DNA from: Cordia subcordata
Lineage: Eukaryota; Streptophyta; Magnoliopsida; Boraginales; Cordiaceae
Assembly: GCA_028554755.1 (NCBI GenBank)
Contig: JAPTOF010000015.1
Span: 6,200,001 to 6,264,000, forward strand
DNA length: 64,000 nt
Direction of reading: 5' to 3'
In this document: in pieces, positions 34,094 to 45,292 of the stretch
Layout of the letters: every line of letters starts with the position of its first letter
Numbering within the stretch: position 1 is the first letter of the stretch
Translations under genes and position numbers: made by a program
The notes under the pieces: model-generated
The model's input: only the letters and a program-made list of their open reading frames with translations
What the model was told of the DNA's origin: nothing
Database searches by the model: none

Positions 34094-35970
34094 TCATGTG
34101 TTGTGTTTTTGTGTGTGTTTGCATTGTCATTTACCTATATTTAAGAGGTGTTGAGTGTTCATAATGATGCATTAGTGTAGTGCTTTTGATAAGAATAGAC
34201 TTAAGCGTAGGCAATTGTATATATTGAGTTTAAGAGACAAATTGCTGTATTAATTGCTTGTTTTTAATGATTTAGGTGAACTTTGGGTTAAGATCGAGAT
34301 TGGACGATGAAAGGTGATGAAGATGGGAAATGCACGGGTCTAAGAGAGAAGACCGGAGGCCGAAAAGACAAAGAATGGAGGAAGAAAGTCAGCCGAACAA
34401 CCAAGGAAAAAGAGCCAGTCGACCGGCCACTCCAGAGAGGTACCAAAAATAGTCGGACGACCACCCCTCTAGAGTCGGTCGACCGGCCAATCCAGAGAGC
34501 ATCATCAAAAAGCCGGTCGAGCTAGATCCAGAAGCCAGTCTACCGTCTAGGTCAACCGGCAATGTGCTAAGAACATATAAATAGGGCCCGATTTTGCAGA
34601 AAAATGAGGACTTTTTGGAAGATTAACACGCACTTCACACCTAAAATTCTCACACACTTAACCCTAGATTCCACCCACCTCAAACACACTTTTCACACAT
34701 TCCTCACTAAGAACCAAGCTTGATTTAGAGGGTTCAAACATTTGGAATCAAGTTTGCTCAAAAGTTTTGTACAAGATTAGCTAGGATGAAAGGGAAGCTT
34801 CATTATCTCTCTTTCATTCCATTTCCTATTATGATTGAGTAGACTTGCATAGGGTGATTTAACTTATGTAATGGGTTAACTATATATTCTTATGATATGG
34901 GATATGATGCCTGAATATATATACATGTTTTGAATTTTCTTGTTCAAATGGGTATTTTCTCATTCATGTCTAAGTGTTTGATAAAATGCATAGATGAGTA
35001 ACATGTGTATAAATTGAAGTTTGTTTGTTACTAAACACATCTAATCCATGTTATAATCATTTCTATGTGTTTATATGTGGATGCTATGAAGTGTGTAATG
35101 CTTTTATTCATGTCTATATGGATATTTGCATGCCTAGTAGTGAATACGACTTCAATAATGCATACATGTCGGTTGTTAATTGCTTCTAATGGTGTAATCC
35201 GATCATGATGATGTTTGGTAGCCGAATAAGTCCCTTATTCACGAGCACCTTAGCCTTGAACATGTATGAATGCACTAGCAAGTCAAATGCTGCTGCAGTG
35301 ACTTTAGAATGATGAAGCGTAATTTAGGGCTAGTCTAGACCAAGTCTCCTCTGGCTTTAAATGCAGCCAATAGGTTTCTGGATAGTTTTAGTTGACCTTA
35401 GCAATACTAGGTCTTGGCTTTAAATTCAGCCAATGATTTAGGTACTATGGTAGGTTTATTCTAAGTCACCTAGGAAGTTAGTTAGTCACTCTTAAGGCCC
35501 TAGGTCATAAGGACCACGCCACAGCTGTAGGAGACGCCGCCTAGGGACGGACCCGCACCGTGTCCTAGGGGGAAATTAGGACACTAACTAGCAACCTAGT
35601 TAAGAGCACTCATGATAGTTATCCATCATCTCTTAATCCCATAGCATTTGAGTATAGAATTACTCATTTATAAGTCGAAGTCACCCAAATCCCTTCTCAA
35701 TTGTTAGTTCCCTCTTGACCAACTTGTGTTCCTATTTTTCATATTCATAATTTAGTTTTATTTCCTTTACCTAGAGCTCCCAATAATCCAAAACCCTAAA
35801 AATATGTCTAGTTTAGATCTTTCTTTTTGGCACCTTCTAGAGCACCAAGCATAGAATTCACCCACATTATTCATGTCTCCCTGTGGTTCGACACCCGTAC
35901 TTGTACTCACTATATTGCACGATCCGTACGCTTGCTGGTCTTTTAGAGCTTGGACTCGAAAGACGCATCA
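34094..35970 (+). repeat. LTR shared by H (right) and Ath-4 (5'), 1877 bp
   Basis: It starts TCATGTGTTGTG, not TGATG, and ends GACGCATCA. The 3' LTR of Ath-4 has the same TC start, so the change was present in the copied template. Polypurine tract on the left and primer site on the right. Confidence 0.93.
34390..34583 (+). promoter_or_regulatory. U3 promoter array and TATA box (H/Ath-4 LTR)
   Basis: Copies of GTCGACCGGCCA near 34418 and 34488, GTCGGACGACC near 34453 and GTCAACCGGC near 34542 surround CCAAAAATAG at 34443-34452. TATAAATA lies at 34576-34583. The 3' LTR repeats the layout (CCAAAAATAG 43766-43775, TATAAATA 43899-43906). Confidence 0.6.
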
Positions 35971-35976
35971 AGTTCT

Positions 35977-35994
35977 TGGCGCCGTTGCCGGGGA
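35977..35994 (+). other. Primer-binding site of Ath-4 (tRNA-Asp, perfect)
   Basis: TGGCGCCGTTGCCGGGGA is complementary to the full 18-base 3' end of plant tRNA-Asp, six bases after the LTR. Confidence 0.95.
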
Positions 35995-36250
35995 GGCATG
36001 GTGATTTTCATTCTTTGTTTGTGTATTTTGGTAGTTGCTTTTCTTACTTTGTTGCTTTTCCTTTATAGTTTGTTTAGATTTTGCTTATCTTGTTTATTGT
36101 TCATATTATCTTACTTTCATCCTTGCTTATCTATTTCTGCTTTTGTCTTTATTTTTAGTAGACTTTTTAGGATTGTGGTTTATTTGCTGTAGTTATAGGA
36201 ATATTGAAGTTTTCGGGGGTTGAAGTGGCCGGAGTTAGGATAGATTGTGC

Positions 36251-37920
36251 ATGCTTGGTAGGAGATCCCTTAGAAATCCCCTAGTTCCTCTTAATCCTGA
36301 ACCTGATAGAATTGCTAGACATTTAAGGAATTTAGGAGATCTTCTTGAGGAGATGGCCAATCCCAATCATCCTTCTAATCCTCCCAATCCCCCAATGAAT
36401 CCTATTCCACCTCATGATCACATTGGGCATCAAGCCCAAGATCATTTCAGATGAGAGCCCAATAGACCGGACCCACCCATAGATGAGGAACCCACTCTTA
36501 GGCAATTCTTTCTCCTCGAAGCCTTTGAGCCTAATTTGGCTATTCAAATTCAAGGTTAGGGGGAAACGAACTTTGAGATTAAAACTAACATGTTGGCCAT
36601 GCTTCTCTCTTTCTACGGGAAAAGCAACGATAGTCCTCTAGATCATATCATTGATTTTGTTGAGATGAGTTCCACTCTCCATGTCCCCAATGTCTCCCAA
36701 GAGGTCCTATGTCTAAGATTGTTTCCTTTCTCTCTTAAGGACAAGGCTAGGACTTGGTTGCATTCCTTACCTAATGGTTGCATTACTACATGGGCTGAGC
36801 TTCAATCTAAGTTCTTTCAAAAATTTTATCCCATGGCCAAGACGGCCGACCTTAGGACCGCCATTATGACTTTCTCCCAACATGACCTATAATCTTTTCA
36901 TGAGGCTTGGGAGAGGTTCAAAGATCTTCTTAGACAATGTCCACATCACGAGTACAGCAATCATGACCTTATGCAATACTTCTTTCGAGGCTTAAATGAA
37001 CAAAATAGGATGATGGTCAATGCCGCCTCTGATGGTGGCTTCTATCTTTTGAGACCGACTGAGGCATGGGAGAAATAGAAATGATGGCTGAAAATTCTTT
37101 TCAAAATTTTGCCATGGAAAGGTCTAGTCGGGGAGGCAACAAGAGAAGTGTTAGTGAGGTTGGAGTTTCTTTTGATTTACCCGCTAAGGTTGAGGCTTTA
37201 ACGAATAAGCTAGATCAATTCATTTCTTTGTCCATTTTATCCCAAGGTCATAGGACTAGTTCTATAGGTTCTTCCTCCGCCCCTTTAGTTGTTGAAGTTT
37301 GTGCATTATGTTCCGAGTCTTCTCATGAGACTATAGCTTGCCCTTTAGCATCCCAATTTCTTGAATTTATGAAAGAGCAAGTATGTGCCACACAAGGTTA
37401 TTCTCGTGAGTATAACCCGTAATCGAACACATATAATCTGGGTTGGAAGGATAAGCCGAAATTTTCTTAGAGACAAGGACAGCATGAGTCTAGTTCACAT
37501 CCTCAGGTTCCACCTCAGCAGTGACCCCGTCCTCAATATCCCCCAGGTTTCTATCATGTTAATCAGCCCCATCTTACTAGTGCTCCTCAACCTCAGGCTT
37601 TACCCGTACCCTCTAGTAGCCAGACTCCTGGTAATGATATGATGAAGTTAATGCAATTTATTCAGAATTAGCAACAGGCATTAGCTAGTCAACAGCAGGA
37701 GTTAGCTGATAATAGGCAAGAAATGGCTAGTTATAGGCAGCAGATGACTAGGTTTGAGGCACAGTTAGGACAGATTGCTAGTCAGTTAAGTACTAGAGAC
37801 CCCGGGAAATTGCCTTCTCAGCCGGAGATGAACCCTAGAGTCTAGTCCTGTTCTTCCACCGATATCACTTATCCCCCTCAGGCCCAGGCTAAGGCCGTCA
37901 CCACTTTTAGGAATGGTCGG
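36251..37920 (+). pseudogene. gag: gag (Ath-4), zinc knuckle intact
   Basis: The ATG at 36251 opens MLGRRSLRNPLVP. The capsid region (36590-37060) includes SKFFQKFYPMAKTADL. The zinc knuckle CALCSESSHETIAC (about 37300) is the only intact CX2CX4HX4C among the three Athila gags here. A Gln-rich stretch (37670-37760) has extra repeats of an AxSxQQQEL-like unit compared with Ath-1. Stops: TGA at 36452 (a C-to-G change), TAA at 36891, one at 37422, and others through frameshifts near 37060. Confidence 0.9.
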
Positions 37921-37923
37921 GTA

Positions 37924-38750
37924 GTGGATAATAGGGTAGGAGTTGACTTTGCAGTGCCTGCACCTAGTGGTCCTTCCGAGTCTAGAGCACCACATTGTAG
38001 CCCTGTTGAGAGAAATCATAGAGAGGGTCCTATTGAGAGAGATGAGCCCATTAGAGACCATGGAGAGAATGGTACTTCTCGCCCACATAGCGAGAGAAAG
38101 GAGCCTATTGATGATTCCGATGTGTCTAGAGGTGTTGAGCCTAGAGTTCCCTTTCCATCGACCTTAGAGAGGCCTACACCTAGTGAGGATTCTAGGTTCT
38201 TCAAGGTTTTACAACATTTTAAGGACCTTAAGGTCAATCTTTCTTTGATAGATGAGATCCTTTCCATCCCCTCTTATTCTAAGTTCTTTAAGGATCTTTG
38301 TACAAGGAAACGTAGGTCATCAAACATTCCTCAGAAGGTGAGGCTTACGGAGAAGGTGATTAGTATTTGTACTTCGGGCCTTCCACCCAAGATGAGTGAC
38401 GCCAGAGCCTTCACCATTCCTTGTAGGATCCGTGAGACTCAAATTGATCACGCCTTGTTAGATTTAGGATCTAGTGTGAATCTCATTCCTTACTCCGTCT
38501 ATCAATAGCTAGGTCTAGGTGAGTTATTTCCTACACATGTTACTCTTCAGCTACCTGATAGGTCTGAGCGTAGACCTAAGGGTGTGATATAGGACGTTAT
38601 GGTCCAAGTAGGTGAGTTTGTGTACCCTGTTGACTTCATAGTGTTAGATATGGATTCGGGACATGACTCTAGACATTCTACACCTATTTTCTAGGTCACC
38701 CCTTCCTTGCCACTGCAGATGCCATTATCCATTGTAGGTCAGGGTTATTA
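37924..38750 (+). pseudogene. Linker and aspartic protease (Ath-4)
   Basis: It is open from 37924 to 38508 with PRVPFPSTLERPTPSEDSR, KDLCTRKRRSSNIPQK, FTIPCRIRETQIDHALLD and the active-site LLDLGSSVNLIPYS. A CAG-to-TAG stop at 38506 follows YQ. A second stop lies near 38590, and a base is missing near 38692 in the LLGRPFLAT region. Confidence 0.9.
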
Positions 38751-38753
38751 GAG

Positions 38754-40680
38754 ATGAAATTTGGGAATTTGAGATCCACTACGAAGGTTGCCGAGGTGGT
38801 AAATAGGGCTAGTATAGGAGGAGAGGATGGAGAAGAGTGCTTTCGGGTGGATGTGATTGATTCTTGTATTGAGGATCTTATAGAGAAGACTATGACCGAT
38901 GGAGAAGAATTGAGCAAATTTGAGGAATTGATGTCTAGTTTTGATTTGGAGACCTTAGAGCGGAAATGTGTAGCTTCTACTTCCTTGATTGAGAGCCATT
39001 TGACTAATAAATCACTTGAGGTTAATCCTTCTAGTCTCATTTCTAGTGATGTCCCCATTGATGATGTTGAGGTTAAGTCCCCCTTGGTTGAGCCTAGCCC
39101 TTCTTTAGAGCTTAAACCCTTTCTCGATCATTTGAAATATGCATTCCTAGGCCCTAGTGAGACCCTTCCGGTCATCATACCTTTCGATCTTTCTAGTGAG
39201 CATGAGGAGCGTCTCTTAGAGGTCCTTAGGAAACATAGGAAGGCTATAGGGTAGAAAATTGATGATTTGAGAGGTATAGACCCTTCGGTTTGCATGCATC
39301 ATGTTCACCTTGAGGATGGAGCCATTCCTTCTAGGGAAATGCAAAGGAGGCTAAACCTACACATGAGCAAAGTAGTTAAGAAAGAGATCATTAAGCTTTT
39401 AGATGCAGGCATTATTTATCTGATCTCCGATAGTGAGCAGGTTAGCGCAGTCCAAGTTGTCCCTAAGAAGTCCGGGATCACGGTTGTTGAGAATGAGAGA
39501 GGAGAGCTTATCCCTACACATATTCCGATGGGGTGGAGAGTTTGTATTGATTATAGGAAGCTCAACTCCAAAACTAGGAAGGATCATTTCTCATTGCCTT
39601 TTCTAGATCAAATCTTAGATAGAGTAGCTGGGCATAGCTACTATTGTCTTCTAGATGGCTATTTGGGTTATAATCAGATCCCTGTGTTTCCCGACGACCA
39701 AAAGAAGACTACCTTTACTTGTCCATATGGCACTTTTGCTTATAGGAGAATGCCCTTCGGTCTTTGTAATGCCCCAGTGACTTTTCAGAGATGTATGATG
39801 GCCATTTTTAGTGACATGATTGAGAGGCATTTAGAGATTTCCATGGATGATTTTTCAGTCTTTGGAGATAGCTTTGATAAGTGCTTGAGTCATCTCTCTT
39901 TAGTCTTTGACCGATGTATAAAGAAGAATCTAGTGTTAAGTTGGGAGAAATCCCACTTGATGGTGCAACGAGGGATAGTATTGGGTTATGTTGTCTCATC
40001 TAGTAGAATTCAAGTTGACCCAGCTAAGGTAGAATTAATTGAAAAGTTGCCTATCCCTAAGTGTGCCAAGGATGTTAAATCTTTTCTAGGGCATACAGGA
40101 TTCTACCGTATATTCATTAAGGATTTTAGTCACATTGCACATCCCTTGTCTAGGCTCCTAGCACAAGATGTCCCTTTTGACTTTGATGATGAATATGATA
40201 GAGTTTTCAATTGGCTTAAATCCTTATTGTCTACATCCCCAATTATCCAGCCACCTAATTACAGTCTCCCATTTAAGGTTATGTGTGTTGCATCCGATTA
40301 TGCGATAGGTGCTGTTTTAGGTCAAAGGAAGGATAAATTGCCCCATGTTGTGTACTATGCTAGCAAGACTCTTGATGAAGTACAAAAGAACTATACCACA
40401 ACGGAAAAAGAGCTTCTAGTAGTAGTTTTCTCCCTTGACAAGTTTAGGTCATACATCCTAGGGTCCAAAGTGATTGTCTACACCAATCATGCGGCATTGA
40501 AGTATTTGTTGTCTAAGAAAGAATCTAAGCCCCGCTTGATTAGGTGGTTGCTCCTCCTTTAAGAGTTTGACATAGAAATCCAGGATAAGAAGGGTAGAGA
40601 AAATTTAGTTGCGAATCATCTTTCCCGTCTTGTTAGCGAGTCTTCTAGTGATTCATCTCCTTTTCATGATTCATTCCTTG
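38754..40680 (+). pseudogene. Reverse transcriptase and RNase H (Ath-4)
   Basis: The stretch 38754-39254 is the protease-RT linker; a TGG-to-TAG stop follows HRKAIG. From 39267 to 40562 a 431-codon stretch is open. It has [29 protein letters not shown], the catalytic box SMDDFSVFG (near 39845; Phe to Ser) and RNase H with [10 protein letters not shown] and [13 protein letters not shown], where the usual Asp of TDH is Asn. RNase H also reads MCVASDY where others read MCDASDY. A CAA-to-TAA stop at 40560 follows RWLLLL. Confidence 0.92.
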
Positions 40681-40688
40681 ATGAGCAA

Positions 40689-41978
40689 TTGTTTGCCATC
40701 TCTCATCACACACCTTGGTTTGGTCATATTGTTAATTATCTTGCCACAGGGCGTTTTCCTTCCTATTGGGAGAAAAGAGAAAAAGATAGGTTCCTAGCAC
40801 AAGTTAGGCATTTCTTTTGGGAGGATCCCTATCTTTTCAAAGTTTGTACAGATCAAATGATTCGTCGGTGTGTGCCTGAGGACGAGTTTGAGAATGTTTT
40901 GAGTATGTGTCATGATGAGGGTTGTAGAGGTCATTTTAGTAGGAAGAAGACCGCCGCGAAGGTCTTGCAATGTGCATTATTTTGGCCCACTCTCTTTAAA
41001 GATGCCCAAGAGTATTGTTAGAAGTGTTTCAAATGTCAACAATCCGGGTCCATCTCTAGGAGAAACATGATGCCTTTATTCCCTATTCTTCCTTGTGAGT
41101 TGTTTGAAGTTTGGGGTATAGATTTCATGGGTCCATTTCCACGTTCCTTTGGGTACCAATACATTTTAGTGGCCGTTGATTATGTGTCCAAATGGGTTGA
41201 AGGAATTTCCACACACACTAATGACCATAGGGTAGTGGTTAAGTTCATTAAGGAGAACATTTTCTCTAAATTTGGCGTCCCTAGGGTCTTAATTAGTGAT
41301 GGGGGTTTGTATTTTTGCCATAGGACTTTAGAGGCCTTGTTGAGAAGATATTCGGTCACCCATAAGGTAGCCACTCCTTATCACCCGCAAACTAGTGGAC
41401 AAGTAGAGGTGTCCAATAGGGAGATCAAGCACATTTTAGAGAAAATAGTTAGGCCCAATAGGAGAGATTGGTCTATTAGGCTAAATAATGCTTTATGGGC
41501 TTACCGTACCACCTTTAAAACTCCTATTGGTATGTCTCCGTATAGATTGGCTTATGGTAAAGCTTGTCACTTACCAGTAGAACTTGAGCATAGAGCATAT
41601 TGGGCAATCAAAGCCCTAAATTTTGACTTGGCAAGAGCGGGTGAGAAAAGGAAGCTAGACCTAGTGGAATTGGAAGAGTTTAGATTCGAGGCGTATAAGA
41701 ACGCTAAACTTTATAAGGATAGGATGAAGAGAATTCATGATAAATACATTATTAAGAAATCATTCTCTCCTTCTGATAAAGTTTGGTTGTTTAACTCACG
41801 ATTGAAACTCTTTCCAAGTAAGCTTAAGACAAGATGGGATGGTCCATATGAGGTGCTAGATGCCTATCCTTCTGGTGCAGTCAAGATTAAAGACTTAAAG
41901 GATGGCCGAGAGTTGACGGTGAATGGGCAACACCTGAAGCACACATATGATCTGAGCATGGCTCATGTAGAGGTTTAA
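40689..41978 (+). pseudogene. Integrase (Ath-4), core intact
   Basis: The zinc part (40689-41021) has CHDEGCRGHFSRKKTAAK and ends in a stop at EYC where others read Lys. From 41067 to 41978, 303 codons are open: [19 protein letters not shown] and [15 protein letters not shown] keep all three DDE acids, and the C-terminus runs to MAHVEV. This is the longest intact catalytic domain in the window. No chromodomain is seen. Confidence 0.92.
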
Positions 41979-43418
41979 TGCTTCAAGATCCCATCTATGG
42001 AAATTGAAGATGAGTTGGTGTTTGCCTGGCTGACGGCATGGTGGTTAGCGCTACTAAGAGGCAACCCAGGTTCAATTTTGCAGTTTTGCATTTGTTTCAC
42101 TTTCTTTTCTTTTTATTTTCTTTCTTTTATCTTTCTTGCACCCAAACCAAAGTGTTGAAACCCAATCCTTTGTCCCATAAGATACATTGTTGCTCATTAT
42201 TGCACATGCCAATGCAAGCATGCATAGGCAATGCTACTAATCTTGTTTTCCTTGTGAGTGTTTATGAATTGTGAGTTACAAGATTAGTAGTATGGTGATT
42301 TATCATTGGCATGAAAAGCTTTGAAGAAAATGCAAGGTTGTGTCTGTCCTTTCTCCACTTGTTCCCCATGTTTACACCCTATCCCCACCACCCTTACTTG
42401 TTTTGCAATGACGATTTGCTTATTTTTGTGTTTTGATCTATTTGCTTGAGGACAAGCAAAGTTTAGGCTTGGGGGTGTGAGAGTTTGGTTTTCTTGTTAT
42501 ATATCTTGCTTAGGGTAGATTGCATTATGCATTTAAAAATGGTGAAAATTTTTCAATTTTGATGCATATAGAGTCATTTATTTCTTTGTTGATCATTGTG
42601 TTGGCTTTTGTGATTGACTCTATTGATTTATGAAGATGAGAGGCATTGTGGGGAAATAAATAGAGTGGTTTGAAAACTAAGTCTTGGAGGGGATGCCCTT
42701 CAAAGTTGTGGGGAGTGAGAACCTTGAAAGAATAACCCTTGTAGCCACCCCATAGCTTGGTAGGAAAGAGTGTTGGAAAAGGGTTGTTGATGTCAGTGCC
42801 CCTTCCTTGATTGGTTCTTGTTGATGTGCCTAAGCCTTTCTTTTTCTTTCTTTTTGTGAATACAATACAAAGCATTAAAAGTTAAAAAAAAATTTGAAAA
42901 AGGCAAAAAGGTGCAAAAATATATATATATATATATATAAAATGAAGTGAAAAAGAGGAAAAGCCAAAGGCACCAAAAAGTTAGTGAATAAGTGCATAAG
43001 TGACACAATGTCAACTTAGCACAAGTTATCATCTTTGTAGATACATGAATAAGGGTTTTTATAAGCCATTGTGTTTGTATATTCTCTCTTCTTGTCTTTG
43101 AGGCTTAGTGCATGTTAGGGAGGCCATGTTAGTTGAAGAAGCACGAAATATCAACATCCTGAGTGCGTGAGTTAGAATCCTAGGCTTCTGGTGGATTGGT
43201 TACTCGGGAAATTCCTACAAGGAACGAGAGCCCTTATGAGTAGAGGGAGGATCCAAAGAGATTTGGGGACCTCTCCACAATAAGAATGCCCCTTTCATGC
43301 TTCTTAGACTAACTTTGATAAAGAGTCAATCCTTTAGGCAATCCATTGCATCGACTTTAGAGATAAAATTTAAGATTGGGCTTGCTTGAGGACAAGCAAG
43401 GAGAAGGTTTGGGGGTGT
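41979..43418 (+). other. 3' UTR and polypurine tract of Ath-4
   Basis: Internal module: TTTGCTTG-AGGA-CAAGCAAA hairpin at 42441-42460, then AAGTTTAGGCTTGGGGGTGT. Terminal module: CTTGCTTG-AGGA-CAAGCAAG at 43381-43400, then AAGGAGAAGGTTTGGGGGTGT. A short (TA)n run lies at 42919-42939. An antisense frame of 116 codons (42875 to 42525) is open. No sense ORF is supported. Confidence 0.82.
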
Positions 43419-45292
43419 TCATGTGTTGTGTTTTTGTGTGTTTGCATTGTCATTTACCTACATTTAAGAGGTGTTGAGTGCTCATAATGATGAATTAGTG
43501 TAGTGCTTTTGATGAGAATAGACTTAAGCATAGGCAATTGTATATATTGAGTTTAAGAGACAAATTGCTACATTAATTGCTTGTTTTTAATGATTTAGGT
43601 GAACTTTGAGTTAAGATCGAGATTGGACGATGAAAGGTGATGAAGATGGGAAATGCACGGGTCTAAGAGAGAAGACCGAAGGCCGAAAAGACAAAGAATG
43701 GAGGAAGAAAGTCAGCCGGACGACCAAGGAAAAAGAGCCGGTCGACCGGCCACTCCAGAGAGGTGCCAAAAATAGCCGGACGACCACCCCTCCAGAGCTG
43801 GTCGACCGGCCAATCCAGAGAGCATCATCAAAAAGCCAGTCGAGCAAGGTCTAGAAGCCAGTCGATCGTCTAGGTCGACCGGCAATGTGCTGAGAACATA
43901 TAAATAGGGCCCGATTCTACAAAAAAAGGAGGACTTTTTGGAAGATTAACACGCATTTCACACCAAAAATTCTCACACATTTAACCCTAGATTCCACCTA
44001 CCTCACACACACTTTTCACACATTCCTCACTAAGAACCAAGCTTGATTTGGAGGGTTCAAACATTTGGAATCAAGTTTGCTCAAAAGCTTTGTACAAGAT
44101 TAGCTACGATGAAAGGGAAGCTTTATTATCTCTCTTTCATTCTATTTCCTATTATGATTGAGTAGACTTGCATAGGGTGATTAAACTTATGTAATGGGTT
44201 AACTATATACTCTTATGATATGGGATATGATGCCTGAATATATATACATGTTTTGAAATTTCTTGTTCAAATGGGTATTTTCTCATTCATGTCTAAGTGT
44301 TTGATAAAATGCCTAGATGAGTAACATGTGTATAAATTGAAGTTTGTTTGTTGCTAAACACATCTAATCCATGTTATAATCAGGTCTATGTGTTTATATG
44401 TGGATGCTATGAAGTGGGTAATGTTTTATTCATGTCTATATGGATATTTGCATGCCTAGTAGTGAATACGACTTCAATAACGCATACATGTCGGTTGTTA
44501 ATTGCTTCTAATGGTGTAATCCGATCATGACGATGTTTGGTAGTCGAATAAGTCCCTTATTCACGAGCACCTTGGCCTTGAACATGTATGAATGCACTAG
44601 CAAGTCAAATGCTGCTGTAGTGACTTTAGAATGATGAAGCGTAATTTAAGGCTAGTCTAGACCGAGTCTCCTCTGGCTTTAAATCCAGCTAATAGGTTTC
44701 TGGATAGTTTTAGTTGACCTTAGCAACACTAGGTCTTGGCTTTAAATCCAGCCAATGATTTAGGTACTAGGGTAGGTTTATTCTAAGTCACCTAGGAAGT
44801 TAGGTAGTCACTCTTAAAGCCCTAGGTCATAAGGACCACGCCGTAGCTCTAGGAGACGCCACCTAGGGACGGACCAGCATCGAGTCCTAGAAGGAAATTA
44901 GGACACTAACTAGCAACCTAGTTAAGAGCACTCATGATAGTTATCCATCATCCCTTAATCCCATAGCATTTGAGTATAGAATTACCCATTCATAAGTCGA
45001 AGTCACCCTAATCCCTTCTCAATTATTAGTTCCCTCTTGACCAACTTGTGTTCCCATTTTTCATGTTCATAGTTTAGTTTTATTTCCTTTACCTAGAGCT
45101 CCCGATAATCCAAAACCCCAAAAATATGTCTAGTTTAGATCTTTCTTTTTGGCACCTTCTAGAGCACAAAGCATAGAATTCACGCACATTATTCATGCCT
45201 CCCTGTGGTTCGACACCCGCACTAGTACACACTATATTGCACGATCCGTATTCTTGCGGGTCTTTTAGAGCTTGCACTCGAAAGACGCAACA
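43419..45292 (+). repeat. 3' LTR of Ath-4 (1874 bp)
   Basis: It starts TCATGTGTTGTG after the polypurine tract and ends GACGCAACA (CATCA in the 5' LTR). It is followed by CTTTT (45293-45297) and Ath-5 3' UTR sequence. Confidence 0.94.

Larger units (their letters stand above)
34094..45292 (+). mobile_element. Ath-4: near-complete Athila-type element
   Basis: 5' LTR 34094-35970, perfect tRNA-Asp primer site, gag to integrase, 3' UTR, 3' LTR 43419-45292. The LTRs differ by about 3-4% over the first 260 bases by eye, the closest pair in the window. It has about seven stops. The 5' LTR is preceded by H's polypurine tract rather than a target duplication, so this LTR is shared between H and Ath-4. 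The 3' LTR ends inside an Ath-5 3' UTR. Confidence 0.93.
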
